DNA of 64,000 bases, from assembly GCA_009869945.1 (NCBI GenBank), contig WIXG01000311.1, positions 29,670 to 93,669 on the forward strand, given 5' to 3'. The stretch is from Mesaphorura yosii (taxonomy: Eukaryota; Arthropoda; Collembola; Poduromorpha; Tullbergiidae). Both the position numbers and the translations under genes were made by a program. Shown piece by piece: positions 11,601-24,500 of this stretch; position 1 is the first letter of the stretch; each line of letters starts with the position of its first letter. The notes under the pieces were generated by a model that searched no databases, was not told the DNA's origin, and worked only from the letters and a program-made list of their open reading frames with translations.

Positions 11601-14337
11601 CTGCATAGCTCTAATATTCTGAGGCGCGCAAAAAAAGAACTCTGTTGATTATTTCTTCAATTCTTCATTGTCAAATTCCCTTTTGTGAATATTCGCAATT
11701 ACCAAAATAAAGCAAACCAAGTGTGAATTTGACATCTTCTGTTGATTTGATCGCATTCGCTTCAATCGAATCGGGAAGAGGACATTCGCGTCACACGTTA
11801 TTCACCTAATGATTTTGTTATGAAATTAGGCACTTAATATTGCCACCAGCCTGGAAACAAAGTTTGTCTGTCAGCAATATGTTAATCGTGCCTCGTCTGC
11901 GATAATTGCTACCGATTTTTAATCATGCGCAAAGGAAAAATAGGGAAACTTCTCGTTCGAATCACCTTGCCGTGTTGCACCGTGACAACAGCCTAGAGCT
12001 GAAGATGTGCGTAATTTAGTGCAACGTGGTAAGCGAATGCTTCAAAACTCTGATATCAGAAACGCAGAACAAATTGATGGACTCGCCTATTTTCTCGCCT
12101 GTATGATTTTAGCGGTGAATGATAAATGACCAATTACGATTTGTCAACATAACTTTCTAAATACACCTTGAAGAGACGAAACTACAAATCACTCAGACTT
12201 GTACTCTTTTCATTAATTTGAGGCAGAATAAAGCAAGTCTATATCAGTGAATGCGCTAAATGAATGCTTTCTGTAAATCCGGACTCAAATTCACCAACTG
12301 CCAGAGTTGTGTTAAGTAATCTGACGCCGACGGGTTGCATAATATCAACCCGACAAACGAAAATCCTTACGGGTGTGTTGCATGGTATTTTGACATTAAT
12401 TAGTGTAGTGGTGCGTGGTAAACACATACGTGCAAAAGCAGGTTCAAATGATGCGAAGAATTTTGAAGTCACCACAAAACAATAATTCATTCGATATGTG
12501 TTCATACAATATAATTTAGTAACAAACAACAACCATCAATAATTGAGTCTGTCTTGCACGCGTCTCCTACCTCCGCATTTGTTGAATCTCATTTCACAAG
12601 AGAAGGACATAAATTTAACAAACTTGTCTCATTTTGAACTTAATTCAGCTCCTCAACTGCTGACAAGTTACTTGCGTAAACAAATTGCTTGTAAAGATAG
12701 AATTCAGGTTTTCTGTGTCGGATTGTTTTGCTTTTTACGTGAAGGACATTAAAATGAGGGAGAATCAGTTTTCCCAAAGCAGGAGCACTAAATTATCTTT
12801 ATATTCTGATTTTATGCTGCCGGTACACGCAAATTTACAATCTCGAGACCAAACACTGAAATTTGATCCTCAATACAATTAAAATTCCAATATTTTACAT
12901 TTCCTTCATTTTGGTCCAGGATTTCCAGAGACCAGTATTTTGAATGGAAACCACGATTTCATTGGCTGAGTGCAATCGTTGCCAGGCATGACACCAAGAC
13001 GAAGCGGTGATTTATCTTTATTATGGTTTGCGAATTCGCATTTGCCCAAGTGAGATTTTTGCATTTGCATTCTTCGTGAGACCGAGCAAGTGCTTACATG
13101 ATAATTTTCTGATACAAGAGATAAAGCTAATAGCACACGCAGTCCATGCCCAAAGCCACAAAGTAAGTTTTCAAGTTCAACTGCATTATTAATTCATACA
13201 ACTCGTGGAATTATGAGAGAGTGAACCGGCCGGGATGGGCAGTTGGCAATAAGGAGGTCTGGGTGAGCATTAGCGTGGTTCGAAGTTTCAGTTTCCTTGT
13301 CTGTAATTTAGTCAGGTGTAAGTAAGTTGCATTAATGTAACAACATCGCCTCACAATGTTTATGTTTCAATAAATGTTAATAATACATCAGGAGAGAAGC
13401 AGACTGATGATCTTACATAATGGAAAGAGAAACAAGGGAGAACAACGGGATTGCTAGCTTGTTGCTGACCCATTGTGAACTGTAAAAAGTTGCTCGCAAG
13501 ACGCGTACACAATTAATAATAATAATCGTATAATGTGGACTCACACTGCAGCAGATCCAAGATTCGTACAAAGGTGCAGAATCCACTGAAGCGAGCTGCA
13601 AATTTGTAACCCATGAAAACCTGAACTTTGTGATTTTAGCGAGAAACCGGAGTCGAAGGCTTTCGGAAGCAAATGCAATAATATGTTTAGAGCAAATAGA
13701 GCAAATAGAGTCAATCCGAATATTCGAAAAAATGGGAATTATTCACCAGAAGTGTAAGTAGAAAACCTTCACACTTGCTACAATTTGCCGGATTGGTACA
13801 ATTTTGTCTTGGCTCTAGTATAGCGTCAAGTGTAAATCAAAAGCTGGCCACGGCTACGACTTGCGTTAACTCGATGGCCAACAGGGATTTTTGGCAATTT
13901 TAACTTTTAAGGTGTAAGAGGGTTTTTCTATTTAACGGAGAGCGAAATCTCATACATCAGCATCACAATTGCTTCGTTACTGGTTGCTAATTCCTCGTGG
14001 GGTTTGTAGTCATTCACAATAGAGAAAGATGCAGCAGAAGAGCATGAAAGATGTGTTGAGGGATTTTCACGCATTGCACTCCGCGTATGATCTCACATGT
14101 AGCCATGTTCAGCAGGCCAGATTTGTCGAATACCTGTTGCACGGTGTGCATTAAGCCTCTAAACCCCTCGCACATTTACGCGTCGTGGCATGGGCCCAGC
14201 ATAAGGCTTTAATATTTAAATGGCAATAATGCTAAGAAATTAATCGTACTTACGCCGCATACCCTCAAAATTTCTTTCTTTCTCTAAATCTCGAGATAAC
14301 AGAGAACAAGTACGAAAACTTACTTGCCATTCATTGA
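8625..14337. other. Intronic stretch without supported gene
   Basis: The interval is AT-rich and unique-looking. It contains one coding-like, phase-compatible patch at 8887-9045 (see findings) and no repeat structure I could recognise. Confidence 0.5.
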
Positions 14338-14367
14338 GTCTGTCAGACGATTCTAATTCTGACAGAC
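14338..14367. repeat. 10-bp perfect inverted repeat with 10-base loop
   Basis: GTCTGTCAGA at 14338-14347 is answered by TCTGACAGAC at 14358-14367. The potential hairpin is short and lies in intron 1. No function is apparent. Confidence 0.7.
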
Positions 14368-17197
14368 ATCAGCTCGGCTTAATTTAAACCTAACCACGAC
14401 GACAACGAGAGAACAACGTCTCATAAAGCGTCTGAGTTAATCTCATCTTAAACTCGAGTGTGTGCTGTGAAAAACAAACCAGAGTGGAATTGCAGCCCAA
14501 ACGAACCAAACAAACAATTTGTGACAATTTGCGTTAGCGGCATTTTTAGTAATTGCTAGAAAAACTAGATTTAGCCGTCCTTTCTTATACATCAACTGAA
14601 ATTTCTTCTAGGAAGTGCCTCTGAGATTTCTTACTTCCTAGCCTAATGAACAAGAGTTCGCCTTTGTGTAAGTAGTCGCATATTTTCACCGAGTCTCATT
14701 AAGTGAACAATAACCTTCCTTGCAAATAGACAAATGCTAATTACTTATCTTCTTGAATCAATTAGACTTATTGTGGCGTGTAATTCAGTGACTGGAAGCT
14801 TAAAACTCAGATGTTCGTGCCAGATTAAGCAAAACTTTGTCGCAATCAAGACAATTGCAAGTGCAAGCTTTTCCAAAACAGTTTCTGCACTGAGTTAGTA
14901 CTGATTTGAATGTGTGATTAATGAATGCCTGAGTTTCAACAAGGATCCTTCGATAACTTTAAGTTCAGTTCAGACGTAATCATAATTAATCTTACGAACA
15001 AACAAGCAAACAATTTGTGAAGTCGCGGACTGAAATTCTGTAATGCTACATCGGAACTTTCTGCCACAAACTCTTTGATTTCGCTTTCGTTTTCCTCAAC
15101 TGGACGGCCAAACCTGCGCCGATGCGTTCCGTTTGCGACATCCAGATTGATGCCCAATAAAGCGGTAAGTCGAGATACGTCTTTTGATTCATTAGTGCAC
15201 ACGCGCACCCAAGAATCGTTTGCCTGCAAAGAAGGCATTCAAAGGAATTCGTGTGCGCCTTGAAAATTGTCACATTATTTGCGTGCATGCATAAATAATG
15301 ACACTCGGTGCATTGTTGTGCCATACTTTTGCCATTAACCGGGAATAATAAATTCATCAGAAGTGTGTTTCGCCGTAAAGCCGAGACAATTCACTACGGC
15401 AATAATTTATAAATTGGACACCTTGAAACGCTGTGCTGCGTTGACATACCGTGAAATAACAGTTGATTTGTTTCGTAAATTGCAATTGTTGGTGTTATGC
15501 AATGAAGCGAAGAGTCTTTCGTTCCGTTGAGTCTCAAACTCGGATCTCTGATGCATTTAATTCTTGTACGTGACATAGCATCAACCGGGACGAGACCAGG
15601 TAGAGTTTTCTGACAATCTGCAATAATGACGTCTTTTGCATCTTAAACACCTGTCGGACTCTGCAATTATCATTTCAATGCAATGCAAACTACATGCGTT
15701 CGTTCATCTCTCGGTGCGCCCCTTCCTTGTAAGAAATTAAACCGATCACGCAGTCGTCGTCTTAATCACGGTAATTTCCAGGCACCAATTTATGAGTCTT
15801 GCATGAAACCAGCCGAGATTTTCTAACTGCGGGCGAAAAGCACCGTTGTAGAAATAGACAGATGATTCACACCTCTTTGTAAGAATTGCAGCGCAATTGT
15901 TAACGAAACACAACGTAATGCTAATACAGAAGCTCATCGTAATTTGAAACAAAAGAGAGATTCTAATCCAAATTGCATGCTTTCGTTTGTGCATCATGAT
16001 AACAGCACCCTTTACAGTCTTTCAGCTCACAAAATTGGCTGCTTGACCTACACTGAAGCATTTGTTGCCGTAATCATGGCATGTAAGCTTTACTGGTAAA
16101 GAGATATTTCGAACAAAGTTCAGACATCAGTGTTCCAATGACTGCGTATGAAATCTGATAATAAAATGCAACTTCTTGGAGAAAACGTGCGCTAGCCAGC
16201 GTGAGTATGAGTGATTCAATGCTCGTAACATTATAATTATTGCCTTATTATGATTCGCATGCGAGAACGAGTATGAGTATACACCCAAAGCGAGCCCAAT
16301 CTGCAGCCCAGTCCATGCCAACCGGGTACAAAGTGCAAAAAATTGCAAACAACCTTTTGACTTAACTGTTTTCTTCTCGCCGTATTTTCAGTTTAAATTT
16401 TAAAAGCTGTTTGTAGCTTGCCGTAACGCTGAAAGGTCTTGCGCACTTACCTGTTTGACTTTTAGACAGGGCAAGTGAATTAATTCATGTTTCTGACGAA
16501 TTGCGTCTGACTTTGATTTATTTTACGTTCAGTCATTACGGTCGCGACCGGCACGACTGTATTTATCCCATAATCGCATTCTTCTTCCGCTTCGCCAAGT
16601 CACTCGTTAATGAAGCTGCTCTCCCTCGACACACTGCTGCAGAGGATAATTAATTGCTCATTGCGTAATCGTATTAGTAACAATTTTAGTGCTCAATAAA
16701 GTTCACACTTTATTTACACTAATTATTGCCTGCCGAGCAATTCGCGTTTGAAGTATCTCTTTTTCTGTGCGAGTGCCGGGCACCAGCGACACCAAATTTT
16801 ATGGCTTGCGGTACGGTCTATTCACTTGTCAAAATCTTGTTCTTGTTCGCAACTCGACATGACATGGCGTGCGAACTTTGGCATTGCATGACACGCCGTG
16901 CTGAGCGAGTGCACTCTGGGCCAAACAGTTATTATGATTGACTGACAACAAAATTCCGATCTCCACATGAATCCGCCACGAGTAATGCTCCCGCAGCATT
17001 GCTTTGCATTCGCTGCTGCCGCTGTGTTGCATGTCATGAACAACTGAATTTTTTAAGCCGGGCCAGTTCAATCCCAGATCTAAGCACGGGATTTATAGCT
17101 TGGCGAATGGCGATGGAATGTCTCGAATTGCATTCACTGTTACGTGCGTGTAATTCGAAGATGGGAGACCATTTTAATACTCGTTCTTCCAGCTGCA

Positions 17198-17217
17198 ACT
17201 CAAATGATCATTTGAGT
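17198..17217. repeat. 20-bp perfect palindrome
   Basis: ACTCAAATGATCATTTGAGT reads identically on both strands with no loop. It could be a dimeric protein-binding site, but nothing nearby shows what would bind it. Confidence 0.75.
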
Positions 17218-18073
17218 ACGTGTTAATGAAAACACTTACTTTTACATAATTAACACTTTCTGATCTCGGTGCACGCATCGCGTGAAACGAAATACACGGT
17301 CCTCCCGTCACAGACAGCGGAGTGGACGCAGAAGGTGATGAGCCTCTGCCTCACTCACTCGCTGTGAATGAAATGAAGAAGGTGTGCTGGTTGGATTCAC
17401 ATGCACAGTTCCATGTCATTACCTCTTAAATTATTCAATTTATGCAACAGACACGCCGAAATTATCCTAGCATGCAAGTGCCAGTCACTGCCGAAATTCG
17501 TAGCGTGTGTCGAGAAGGTGTGTAGAGTGAAATAGAGTTTACATTTTACAGTGTTCGGATGGACAGAGAAGACAGACAGGGTTCAACCTTCCGGACTATT
17601 AGAATAAAAGCACATTTTCACACTTGGGGAACCAGAAAATACAACATATCGCTAAGATATATCATGCAAGCAAGTACAACTCCTACAAGTTTTTAATTAT
17701 TTTACCAGTTAAATCTTAACAATGCGGGACAGATTTTATACGAAACTGTGCAAAATAAAACAGTTTGACCATTAAGGATTGAAAAACAGACGAACTTGCA
17801 ACTGTAAGGTGTCCAATCAACAATTAAGTGGAATAGTTAGCAGCTAGAAGAGCCGAAGCACGGACCAAAGGACACGAGCACGCATACAGACTACTGTCGC
17901 TGCTATAGCACAAACAAGCTAAGTCCCTTCTTTTATAGTATGTTTTGGGGCACGAATGCCACAATCATAAATCTCGCCGACTGGGCACTTGAAGCTAGCC
18001 AGCCTGCATCTTATGATTTACAGCAAATACGCTTCCTGAAGTTCCGTCCTCCAGCAGTTGCTTCCAGTAAAAA

Positions 18074-18193
18074 ATGAGCTCGGGAACTAAGAAACGTCGG
18101 GTGTCAAACGAAGCAGAAATATTAAATAGCGAATTAGCAGCTCGACTTGAGGCCCACTACAAGCTGGATTTGACAGAGTGGAATCGCAAATGA
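18074..18193 (+). pseudogene. ORF1-like start of the LINE copy, truncated
   Basis: ATG opens 39 codons beginning MSSGTKKRRVSNEAEILNSE and ends in TGA. A +1 shift near 18172 keeps a coiled-coil-like frame open further, including the stretch VESQMTAISGALETLTTS. That pattern fits the N-terminal basic plus coiled-coil layout of LINE ORF1 proteins with one frameshift. No RNA-binding or zinc-knuckle region remains. Confidence 0.4.
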
Positions 18194-18239
18194 CTGCAAT
18201 CAGCGGCGCTCTTGAAACTTTAACAACATCTATGGATGC

Positions 18240-18344
18240 AATTCTTTGCCTACAGAGCTTAAACTATGTAATTCATTACCTGTATCCAAGAAATCTTTAA
18301 AAACATTCTTACTTGCGAAGCAAAGACAACGATTGGGATTTTAA
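18240..18344 (+). pseudogene. C-terminal end of a LINE ORF2 (reverse transcriptase), fragment
   Basis: Thirty-four codons read NSLPTELKLCNSLPVSKKSL and then KTFLLAKQ, ending in TAA. The pattern 'WNSLP-x-E-L/I ... S-L ... FK-x-x-LK-T-x-LL' is the familiar tail of CR1- and jockey-like LINE ORF2 proteins. The preceding Trp is missing, so the deletion junction falls right before this motif. None of the reverse-transcriptase or endonuclease domains is present. Confidence 0.55.
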
Positions 18345-18542
18345 CTTTAGTATTTGAATAGTTAAGTGCAATCATGTCACCTTTGTTTTTTTCTTTTTCT
18401 TTTCAAGCAATCTAGAAATTCGACTTTTACTTAAGCCGTAGCTGGGAGTCAGACCATTTGAATGGGTTTCAGACTACAAACTTCGCAAGTGGAAATGTTC
18501 ATTGGCCTAATATTTTTGATTGAATACATACATACATACATA

Positions 18543-21500
18543 ACGATTATTAGTTTCTCAAATAACAATTGCTGCATTGTAAATGCACGGTGTTTCTTTC
18601 TGATACGTTCATACATGGTACGAAAATCTCGAAAGCGGTGTCGAAAATTGCAAATCCTTCCTTCCGTAATTGAGAAAGTTCACCTTTCGCCTGATTTTAT
18701 GGCTTTCCTCATTCAGTCTGCACGCGCGGGCTCGTTACTGAGATATTATTCAGAACTTGATGTAGAAACTCCTTCACTTTTGTACTCGGATGTAAAGAAT
18801 TGAAAGACGCATGATCCTATAATTGTTTTTATTGCCACTTTAGCAATTACGCTCGAGCTCCCTTGCACGAACTCCAGAAACAATACTTCGCGTTTAAGTA
18901 TAGTTCACAATTCGTAATTGTCACGAAGCACGAGCGAAAGACGATTTTCACTCTCGGATCTATACCGACTAATTGCGAGCATTTCGTCATTCACGTTGCT
19001 ATTGTTAATTAACGTGGTTTACTTCACCTCTCGTTTTTTCGACAGTAAATTATACCTCAATTTATGGTATCGTAAACGATATGCGTGTGGAGAAGCTTCT
19101 TTTTGAAATCTGACCCAGTTTCAATTGAGTTAATCTGCAGCACGAGATTAATGTTAATCTTACGAATTCATGAGCATCAGAGCATAACAAAACGTATCAT
19201 GTCACACAAATGCTGAGCATGAACTTTAAAGAAACCATAACTTTTCTCAATTAATTTTTTGCTGGCAATGTCATGTGCCGATGGAACAGAACAATAATTT
19301 TTACTGCTTGAAAATGTGGCATCTTTGTAATTTCTCTAACGTAATTTACCTAAGACTATTAAATACTAACCCGGAACCAGCAAAAAGGAGGAACACAGAC
19401 TACTTCAGCCTCAATGATTGTGACGAAAAGTGGTAGTAATCGCTGAAATTATCCGAAAATCTTAATTTACTTGTTTACCGTATCAGTGCGTGTCTTCCCT
19501 TTTGCAGACTTTACTTGTGTACTGCTGCTTTTCATTGTTAACATTTCTACACAAATATGAAGCCAAGAGCCAGACAGGGCAAGCGAGTTTGTAAAATTCT
19601 TTAAACAACCGCCTCACGGCCGCCGTAAATGCTAAATGCAAAAATAAACGAAAGGGCGCCTACTCGATGCAAGTACGCCGACTTGTATAATCTGCTTAAG
19701 GTTCCTTTTAATGTGCAATGCACAGCGATTGTGACTATACATTCGCTACTTTAATAATGAAGGGAAAGAATGCGAATGCAAATGTATTGACCGGCCGGCC
19801 AAAACATGTTCAAGTTACTGACTCGTGTTTTCATCCTTTCATGCCCGACCATAATGTGGGAAGTAAGATTACAATCCTTCTCTCTCCACTTCATGAAAAT
19901 AAAATTTTCTGAACAGGTATGTAACGATTTCATTGACAATAAATTTTTATAATTGCACACGAGGAAATCAACTTTGCGCGGATTAAATACGCTACACGAA
20001 AACTCCTTCATATCTTTCGTGTTAATCTGGAAATGAAGGAAGTGAATGAGAGTCCGTCAATACCGTGCCAATATTTTGCGCTTATCAGTCTTATTAGGGT
20101 GCTGAGGACACGCCTTGATTGATTTCAATTAACTTGACAGTTAGAAGGGTCAGCATGTTCAATACGCAACAAAAGAATTCAGTGCGCATCGTTCAGTTTC
20201 CTGTTTACTGCAAATCTTTGCGTGCGGAGTTGTGCTTGTGAGGTGCGGATCCAAAAACAAACTAAAAGACGCATAACAGCGTGTTCTTTTCCTGATGTGT
20301 TGCCCTTGCAATTTATTGCTAGGGATTGGCGTCATATCCAGATCTGCCAAGACACTCCTCTTCTACGAGTATGAGGCACTCTGCTTTTCGACTCCTGTTG
20401 TCTTTTTATGGGGAATATTTCAAAGGTCGGTTTGAACAAAGGGCCAGCGTGACATTCATTTTCACTTTGCAAAAACACAGACACGTCCAGGGTCTTTTTT
20501 ACTAAACTGCTGCGTAGGAATGGTGGTCGCAAGTCCTAAATGATAATTTGAAAGTCGTAAATTTTATTCAGGCGGTAAAACTTCGTGGTGCCGAGTTCCT
20601 CGTCCGCCCTTCGCTGTGTTCTGCCTCATTAGGGACAGTCAGACAGGCGATGTAATGGCGAAGCTCCAGTTCTGTGCCCTGTCGCTGTCTTGCATATATC
20701 CCAGGCAGGCCATAATTGCTGCATGGACTTCGAGTTATGATTTACGCTCCATTCATGATCTCGTAATAACAATTCCTGACATGGAGATTACTGTCGGCTT
20801 GTAAGTGTTGTTATGACTCAGGAAACTCAGGCTTCCCCAATTGATGATCTCGGAAGGGTGAGGCAATGATTCTGCTAAATTTTCACGTGGTACCTGAAAA
20901 TAAGCAAGACCATAAACTTAATTTTTATTAGAAAAATTAGTTTTAACAGGAATCATTGTCTTCGTGATGCGCGTATTGCAGGAAAAACACCAAAATATTG
21001 CTCTGAACCCTGAGCACAGGAGACAGGAAGTTCCGTGAAAATTAAGCGCACATATAAGTCAATGGACAGCGGACACTCTACTCTACTCTCGCATGTTTAT
21101 GCGACTGTATATGAGCTTAATCAACGACACACGTGTTGCGTGTCTCAGCATGCAACTTCGCATAATTGAAGTTCCAAATTAAGTTCTCACAACTAGACAA
21201 ATTCTTCGACTGCCCACTCAAGTTTTGTATAAGCTTCCCTTTCATAGAAATTTCACTTTTTGTTCGTGGAATTTCAAAATGTTCGGTTCATGAATCTCAT
21301 AATTATTCTCGAGAAGCCAGTGTCATTGCTCATCATCGTTTTGTCTTCCAAACACACTTGCAAGTTCAACGCCGCGCCTTCGAATACTTCTTATTTCAAT
21401 GACTTTTCCTTTGTTCTCACGTTATTATTTCATAATTCAGCAACACATTTCTCAAATTAGCTACAAATTTGCTTCATGTGTGGCACGACAGAGCCTGGCT

Positions 21501-24500
21501 TGCCTTCACATACAAACATTAATAAACTCGTTCCCTTTTACGTTGACAGACGATGTCGGTGGATGAGATTGTATGCGCTATCAGACGCAGACAACCAGCA
21601 TGGTGTTGCTGACTTGCCGTTTTCCGTCGGTTCCTGTGAAAGGAAGTGGCAAATGAGTGTCAGCATGGAACCTTTCGCGCACCTTCGCACCTGTCTCACT
21701 CCAGCGCTGTGAAATTAATATTCTGAAATTCTGCCCCACGAGAAATTAATATTCAGGTGGGTCAACCGCCTGAAATTGATGTACAACAAATTAGCGAGGG
21801 CATTAAAAGAACTCATACGGAAAATTGGCTCGTTGGGTGGCTCAATGTGAACTCTAAAATTGAACTCTGAAGAGGTCATTACACAACTGAATCTTTGGTC
21901 AATGTAGTTTAATTGACACGGTTCACCACAACCACAGCGAATCGGCTTTCAACCTTTGAGCATGGATTGAGTTTGGTTAAGATCAAATGCAAAAGTCATT
22001 GCCTGAAGAAGTGGTGTGGGCTCTGCTTGCATTGTTGAGATTGTTACGAACAAAGAGAACTTTACGCATTACTCCAAGTGCGACGCAATCTGGGGAATGA
22101 AGAGTGAATGTTCCTCCGCAAAAACTTCTCACACGCTCGTGAGGAGGGCGCAAGCGTGTGCAACAATGAAACGCATTGTAGCCATCAGCGTTCAGCGATG
22201 GGAGAAAGGCATTGCATGCTGCACTGTTTGTGCTTGACAGGCATGTTGCGTTTTGTGATACAAAAATATCTGCATTTAGTGCAGTGGTTAGCTGAATACT
22301 GTGATGTTTACATGCTGAAGGGGCCATAACTGGCCGACGTGTGACATTCCGTCTGAAGTTCATGCTAACACGTATGTGGGCTTGAGAGCATAATGGAAAG
22401 TTAATTGCATAAGGGATTAACACTCAATAATTATGATTTTTTCAATTAGCACTTAAAAACGAGTAATCGATATTATGGTACTTTAATGACAGCATTCGCA
22501 CAAGGCGCATTTTGTGTAGCGTACGTGTCGTCTACCCCTCTCATTACATCAAATGTCCATCACGCCAATTTTCTGTGAGAAAAATTGTATTTAGCATATA
22601 ATCTGGGATGAATGCTTACAGTGAGCGCTCGATTACATTTTTCTCCATTAGGAATAGTAAGGTACCCGACAAAGCTGTAATTGAGAATTTTCAGAACGCG
22701 TCAAGTCAAATCCTCTCTCTGTATAGAAATTAGAGCACATAATTCGTAAAGTCGCCCAAGCGATCAATGCCCAAATAATTCACCAGTTCATCATCGTGAA
22801 TTCCAAATATTTTCCAACTTTCATAATTATGAAATTCTTGATTTCGAGCTCATTTTATTTTTCTTTCTATTTTATACAAAATCCAAGTAATATTTGTCAA
22901 GAGATTTGTGGCAAACTGACCGTATCGACCACAGCATGTACTAATGCACAGTCGTCAAGAAGTATGAGACGAGCCCGAGTCTCTGTCAGAAACAATGGCA
23001 CGAGATTCCGTGATCATAAAATTATAGTAATGATGCGATCGATAACAATGGGAATTGGATATGCAATCAATAATAATAACTCATTTGTCATTCACACAAT
23101 ATTAATAACCTCAGTCAATGCAATATTCACGCAACGCGAAGCGTTTCACATGTTTCGTTATTATGCGAATAGTCCCTTTCTTTCTTAACCCCGCTAGTAG
23201 TATGCAAAGGTCCTCACGAATTTGGCAGAGACTCTCTTCATTCATCTAATAACCCAATTTTTTGTGTTTAGCCTAAGACAAAATCGACAAAATGAATCAT
23301 TTCAATTTCATAAAACCATGTTCGATGTTTCCGAGTGTCTTCAAGTATTTAATGTACTTTCTGACCAAGTCGTCCCACGTGCGCGCGAACGACTCACAGA
23401 AATGATTCGCACTGATTCTCCAAGTCAAATATAATAAATTATGCATCATGGCAATTTCTTGGCTTTCTGTTGTTGGAAGGACAATGGATCACGCTCTTGC
23501 GTTTCACAAGTACGATAATTATTCTGCGATGAATTGCAGTTCAAAATGTTACATTATTTTCGATAATTCATGCTTTTCTTCTCGCGCGTCCACAACGCCA
23601 CAGTCCACGACGCTGCCTTGCATAAAGAGCGTGTGCAGTGCGTATAATCAACCAAGTTTATGTCATTCATTCCACGCTCCATCATTATCAGCAGCATTGT
23701 TATTACTCTACTTGCAAATTTATGACTTATGCTTAATTCAACCAAAACCTCACTTCACTCCGCGTCGTGTCCGTGGTACGCCAGATTTCGATACGCGAAG
23801 CCTCGAGCTCAAATTCGACGTTGATGAGATGAATTGTGTTTGCAATGCAGACCGATTTATAAAATTACTCTAGTTGGCTGTCGCGTTGCTGTGCGTGGCT
23901 CGCATGGTTTTCAGAATTACTACCAAAAAAGAGCTAATCCCCAGATTAGAAAGTGAAATGTAGATCAATGTTGATTTGTGGAGAGATTTAAAGCAAATAA
24001 TCAACAAGAAGACGAGTTTTTGAGCATTTTTTTGAATCCTTTGTGCGGCCGTTATATCGTGAGAATGAGAATGTCATTCAAAGAATTGGAACCATTTTTT
24101 GTCAATCAAATTCTTTTGACTGACGCAGTAACCACAGGTTGGGCACAATGAGCGTAAGGACACGTTCTTGAGAACTGCTGCCATTATAAAATTGTGCGTA
24201 GTGCACGCGTGTTTACATTCACCGACCAAATCTGTTGCGAAATCAAGCAAATTCACAGACGATTTGAGTGCTCACTGGAGACAGAATGGAAAATCAGATT
24301 AATGAGGGCTTATTTACACTTTCCCTCTAATACGAAAATTACCAAGTTGTACAATCGTATCGTAGTTGTGATAAGCACGGGCTACGCACGAGCCCACATG
24401 CGTCAAACTCTAATTAAGCAACAAGCTTCAACGGTGGTCGGAAATTACCAAATATCAAATTTACGCAGGCAAATTGCAATTCTGGCACTGTCATCTCATC

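Larger units (their letters stand above)
18074..18542 (+). mobile_element. Internally deleted non-LTR retrotransposon (LINE), CR1/L2-like
   Basis: Three parts in the right order mark a LINE: an ORF1-like start at 18074, the extreme C-terminus of an ORF2 reverse transcriptase at 18240-18344, and a 3' untranslated region ending in four ATAC units (18524-18542). CR1/L2-type LINEs commonly end in short tandem repeats. The several kilobases normally separating ORF1 from the end of ORF2 are missing, so the copy is non-autonomous. The 5' boundary is uncertain; sequence from about 17.85 kb may be its 5' untranslated region. I found no target-site duplication. Confidence 0.55.

Noticed and set aside
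21983-22423. 146-codon open frame on the minus strand
   Set aside because: No recognisable content; the opposite strand is also open in two frames, typical of a chance low-stop stretch.
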